5,513 nt of DNA from RYN-124 sp046262175 (lineage in GTDB: Bacteria; Actinomycetota; Actinomycetes; Mycobacteriales; SCTD01): positions 1 through 5,513 of the forward strand of contig JBHENF010000263.1 of NCBI GenBank assembly GCA_046262175.1. The letters run 5' to 3'. The position numbers were made by a program, and so were the translations under genes. Positions 4,954 to 5,513 of this stretch are shown here, one piece after another (position 1 is the stretch's first letter; each line of letters starts with the position of its first letter). Under the pieces are notes generated by a model. It made no database searches, was not told the DNA's origin, and was given only the letters and a program-made list of their open reading frames with translations.

Positions 4954-5513
4954 GGCGGTTCGTCGCCGTCCTTCTGACGGGCGTCGCGCTGGCGCTGCTG
5001 CCGGCCGCCCCGGCGCTGGCGCACCCGCTGGGCAACTTCACGGTCAACACGGCCGACCGCGTCGTCGTCGTGGCGGACGGCGTGGAGGTGCTGCACGTGG
5101 TCGACCTGGCCGAGATCCCGACGGTGCAGGCCAAGGGTGAGGTCGCCGCGGCCGGCGGGCTGCCCTCGTACGCACGACGCGAGTGCGCGCGGGTGGCTCC
5201 GTTGCTCGGCCTCGAGCTCGACGGCCGGCCGGCGCCGCTCACCGTGACGTCCAGCAAGGGCGAGCCGCGGCCTGGCGCCGCCGGACTGACGACGACACGG
5301 CTCGAGTGCCGGCTGCGCTCCGACGTGCGGCCGTCGACGTCGCTGTCGTACGTCGACGGCGCCGTCGACGACCGCGTCGGCTGGAAGGAGGTCACCCTCG
5401 ACAGCCGCTGCGGCTCTCTCGCCGGGGCGGACGTCCCGCGAGTGTCGCCGTCCACGCTGCTGACGGCGTACCCGGCCGACCTGCTCTCCTCCCCGCTGGA
5501 CGTGCGGGCGGGC
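4950..5513 (+). CDS. Exported N-terminal domain of a probable NicO/HupE-like nickel/cobalt transporter, cut by right edge
   Basis: The frame is open from GTG at 4950 to the right edge, 188 residues. It starts with a clear signal peptide: RR at 2-3, core FVAVLLTGVALALLPAA, and cleavage most likely after ALA at 24, giving a mature start HPLGNFTVN. The text HPLGNF, VVDLAEIPTVQ (50-60) and GWKEV (144-148) is like the extracytoplasmic N-terminal region that actinobacterial proteins annotated as nickel/cobalt transporters carry before a polytopic NicO-type membrane domain. That membrane domain would lie past the edge and is not seen, so the transporter call rests on resemblance from memory. Cysteines at 79, 120 and 154 are present. 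The start codon overlaps the TPR stop (GTGA) and has no good Shine-Dalgarno, so translation is probably coupled. Other possibilities are another exported, membrane-fused protein of unknown substrate. Confidence 0.68.
   Translation, partial: MRRFVAVLLTGVALALLPAAPALAHPLGNFTVNTADRVVVVADGVEVLHVVDLAEIPTVQAKGEVAAAGGLPSYARRECARVAPLLGLELDGRPAPLTVTSSKGEPRPGAAGLTTTRLECRLRSDVRPSTSLSYVDGAVDDRVGWKEVTLDSRCGSLAGADVPRVSPSTLLTAYPADLLSSPLDVRAG

Noticed and set aside
4937..5455. Minus-strand open frame of 172 codons opposite the transporter-like gene
   Set aside because: It is Ser/Arg/Thr-rich and lacks any motif, while the plus-strand frame shows a signal peptide and HPLGNF.

Overview
The window looks like chromosomal DNA of a high-GC Gram-positive bacterium, most likely an actinobacterium. 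Base composition is strongly GC-rich with G/C at third codon positions, GTG starts are used, Shine-Dalgarno sites are good, and the protein set is typical of that phylum (DUF1003, DUF4331, and an exported protein starting HPLGNF). The species cannot be named from this sequence.

Layout. Four genes lie on the minus strand and two on the plus strand. On the minus strand, in order of transcription, they are a secreted DUF4331 protein (1577-3433), a strong hairpin terminator (1526-1559), a small lipoprotein of unknown family (1071-1481), a two-helix DUF1003 membrane protein (497-1042), and the N-terminal 128 residues of an NAD-dependent nucleotide-sugar epimerase (1-385) that runs off the left edge. 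On the plus strand, a membrane-anchored TPR protein (3655-4953) overlaps by four bases the start of an exported protein (4950 to the right edge). I read the latter as the extracytoplasmic N-terminal part of a NicO/HupE-like nickel/cobalt transporter.

The 221-base gap 3434-3654 is a divergent control region between the DUF4331 gene and the TPR/transporter pair. It has several inverted repeats but no convincing promoter hexamers. No gene-free stretch exceeds 300 bases. I saw no tRNA, rRNA, CRISPR array, insertion sequence or attachment site.

How the genes may work together. The DUF4331, TPR and NicO-like genes share one control region and all act outside or at the membrane, so they may form one cell-envelope module, possibly for metal handling. 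This is supported only by gene order, by the transporter call, and by a predicted Ser-Ser-His mature N-terminus on the DUF4331 protein, which would be a Cu(II)/Ni(II)-binding (ATCUN) site if signal peptidase cuts where predicted. The lipoprotein and DUF1003 genes look like a separate two-gene unit. The epimerase probably belongs to a surface-sugar locus to the left.
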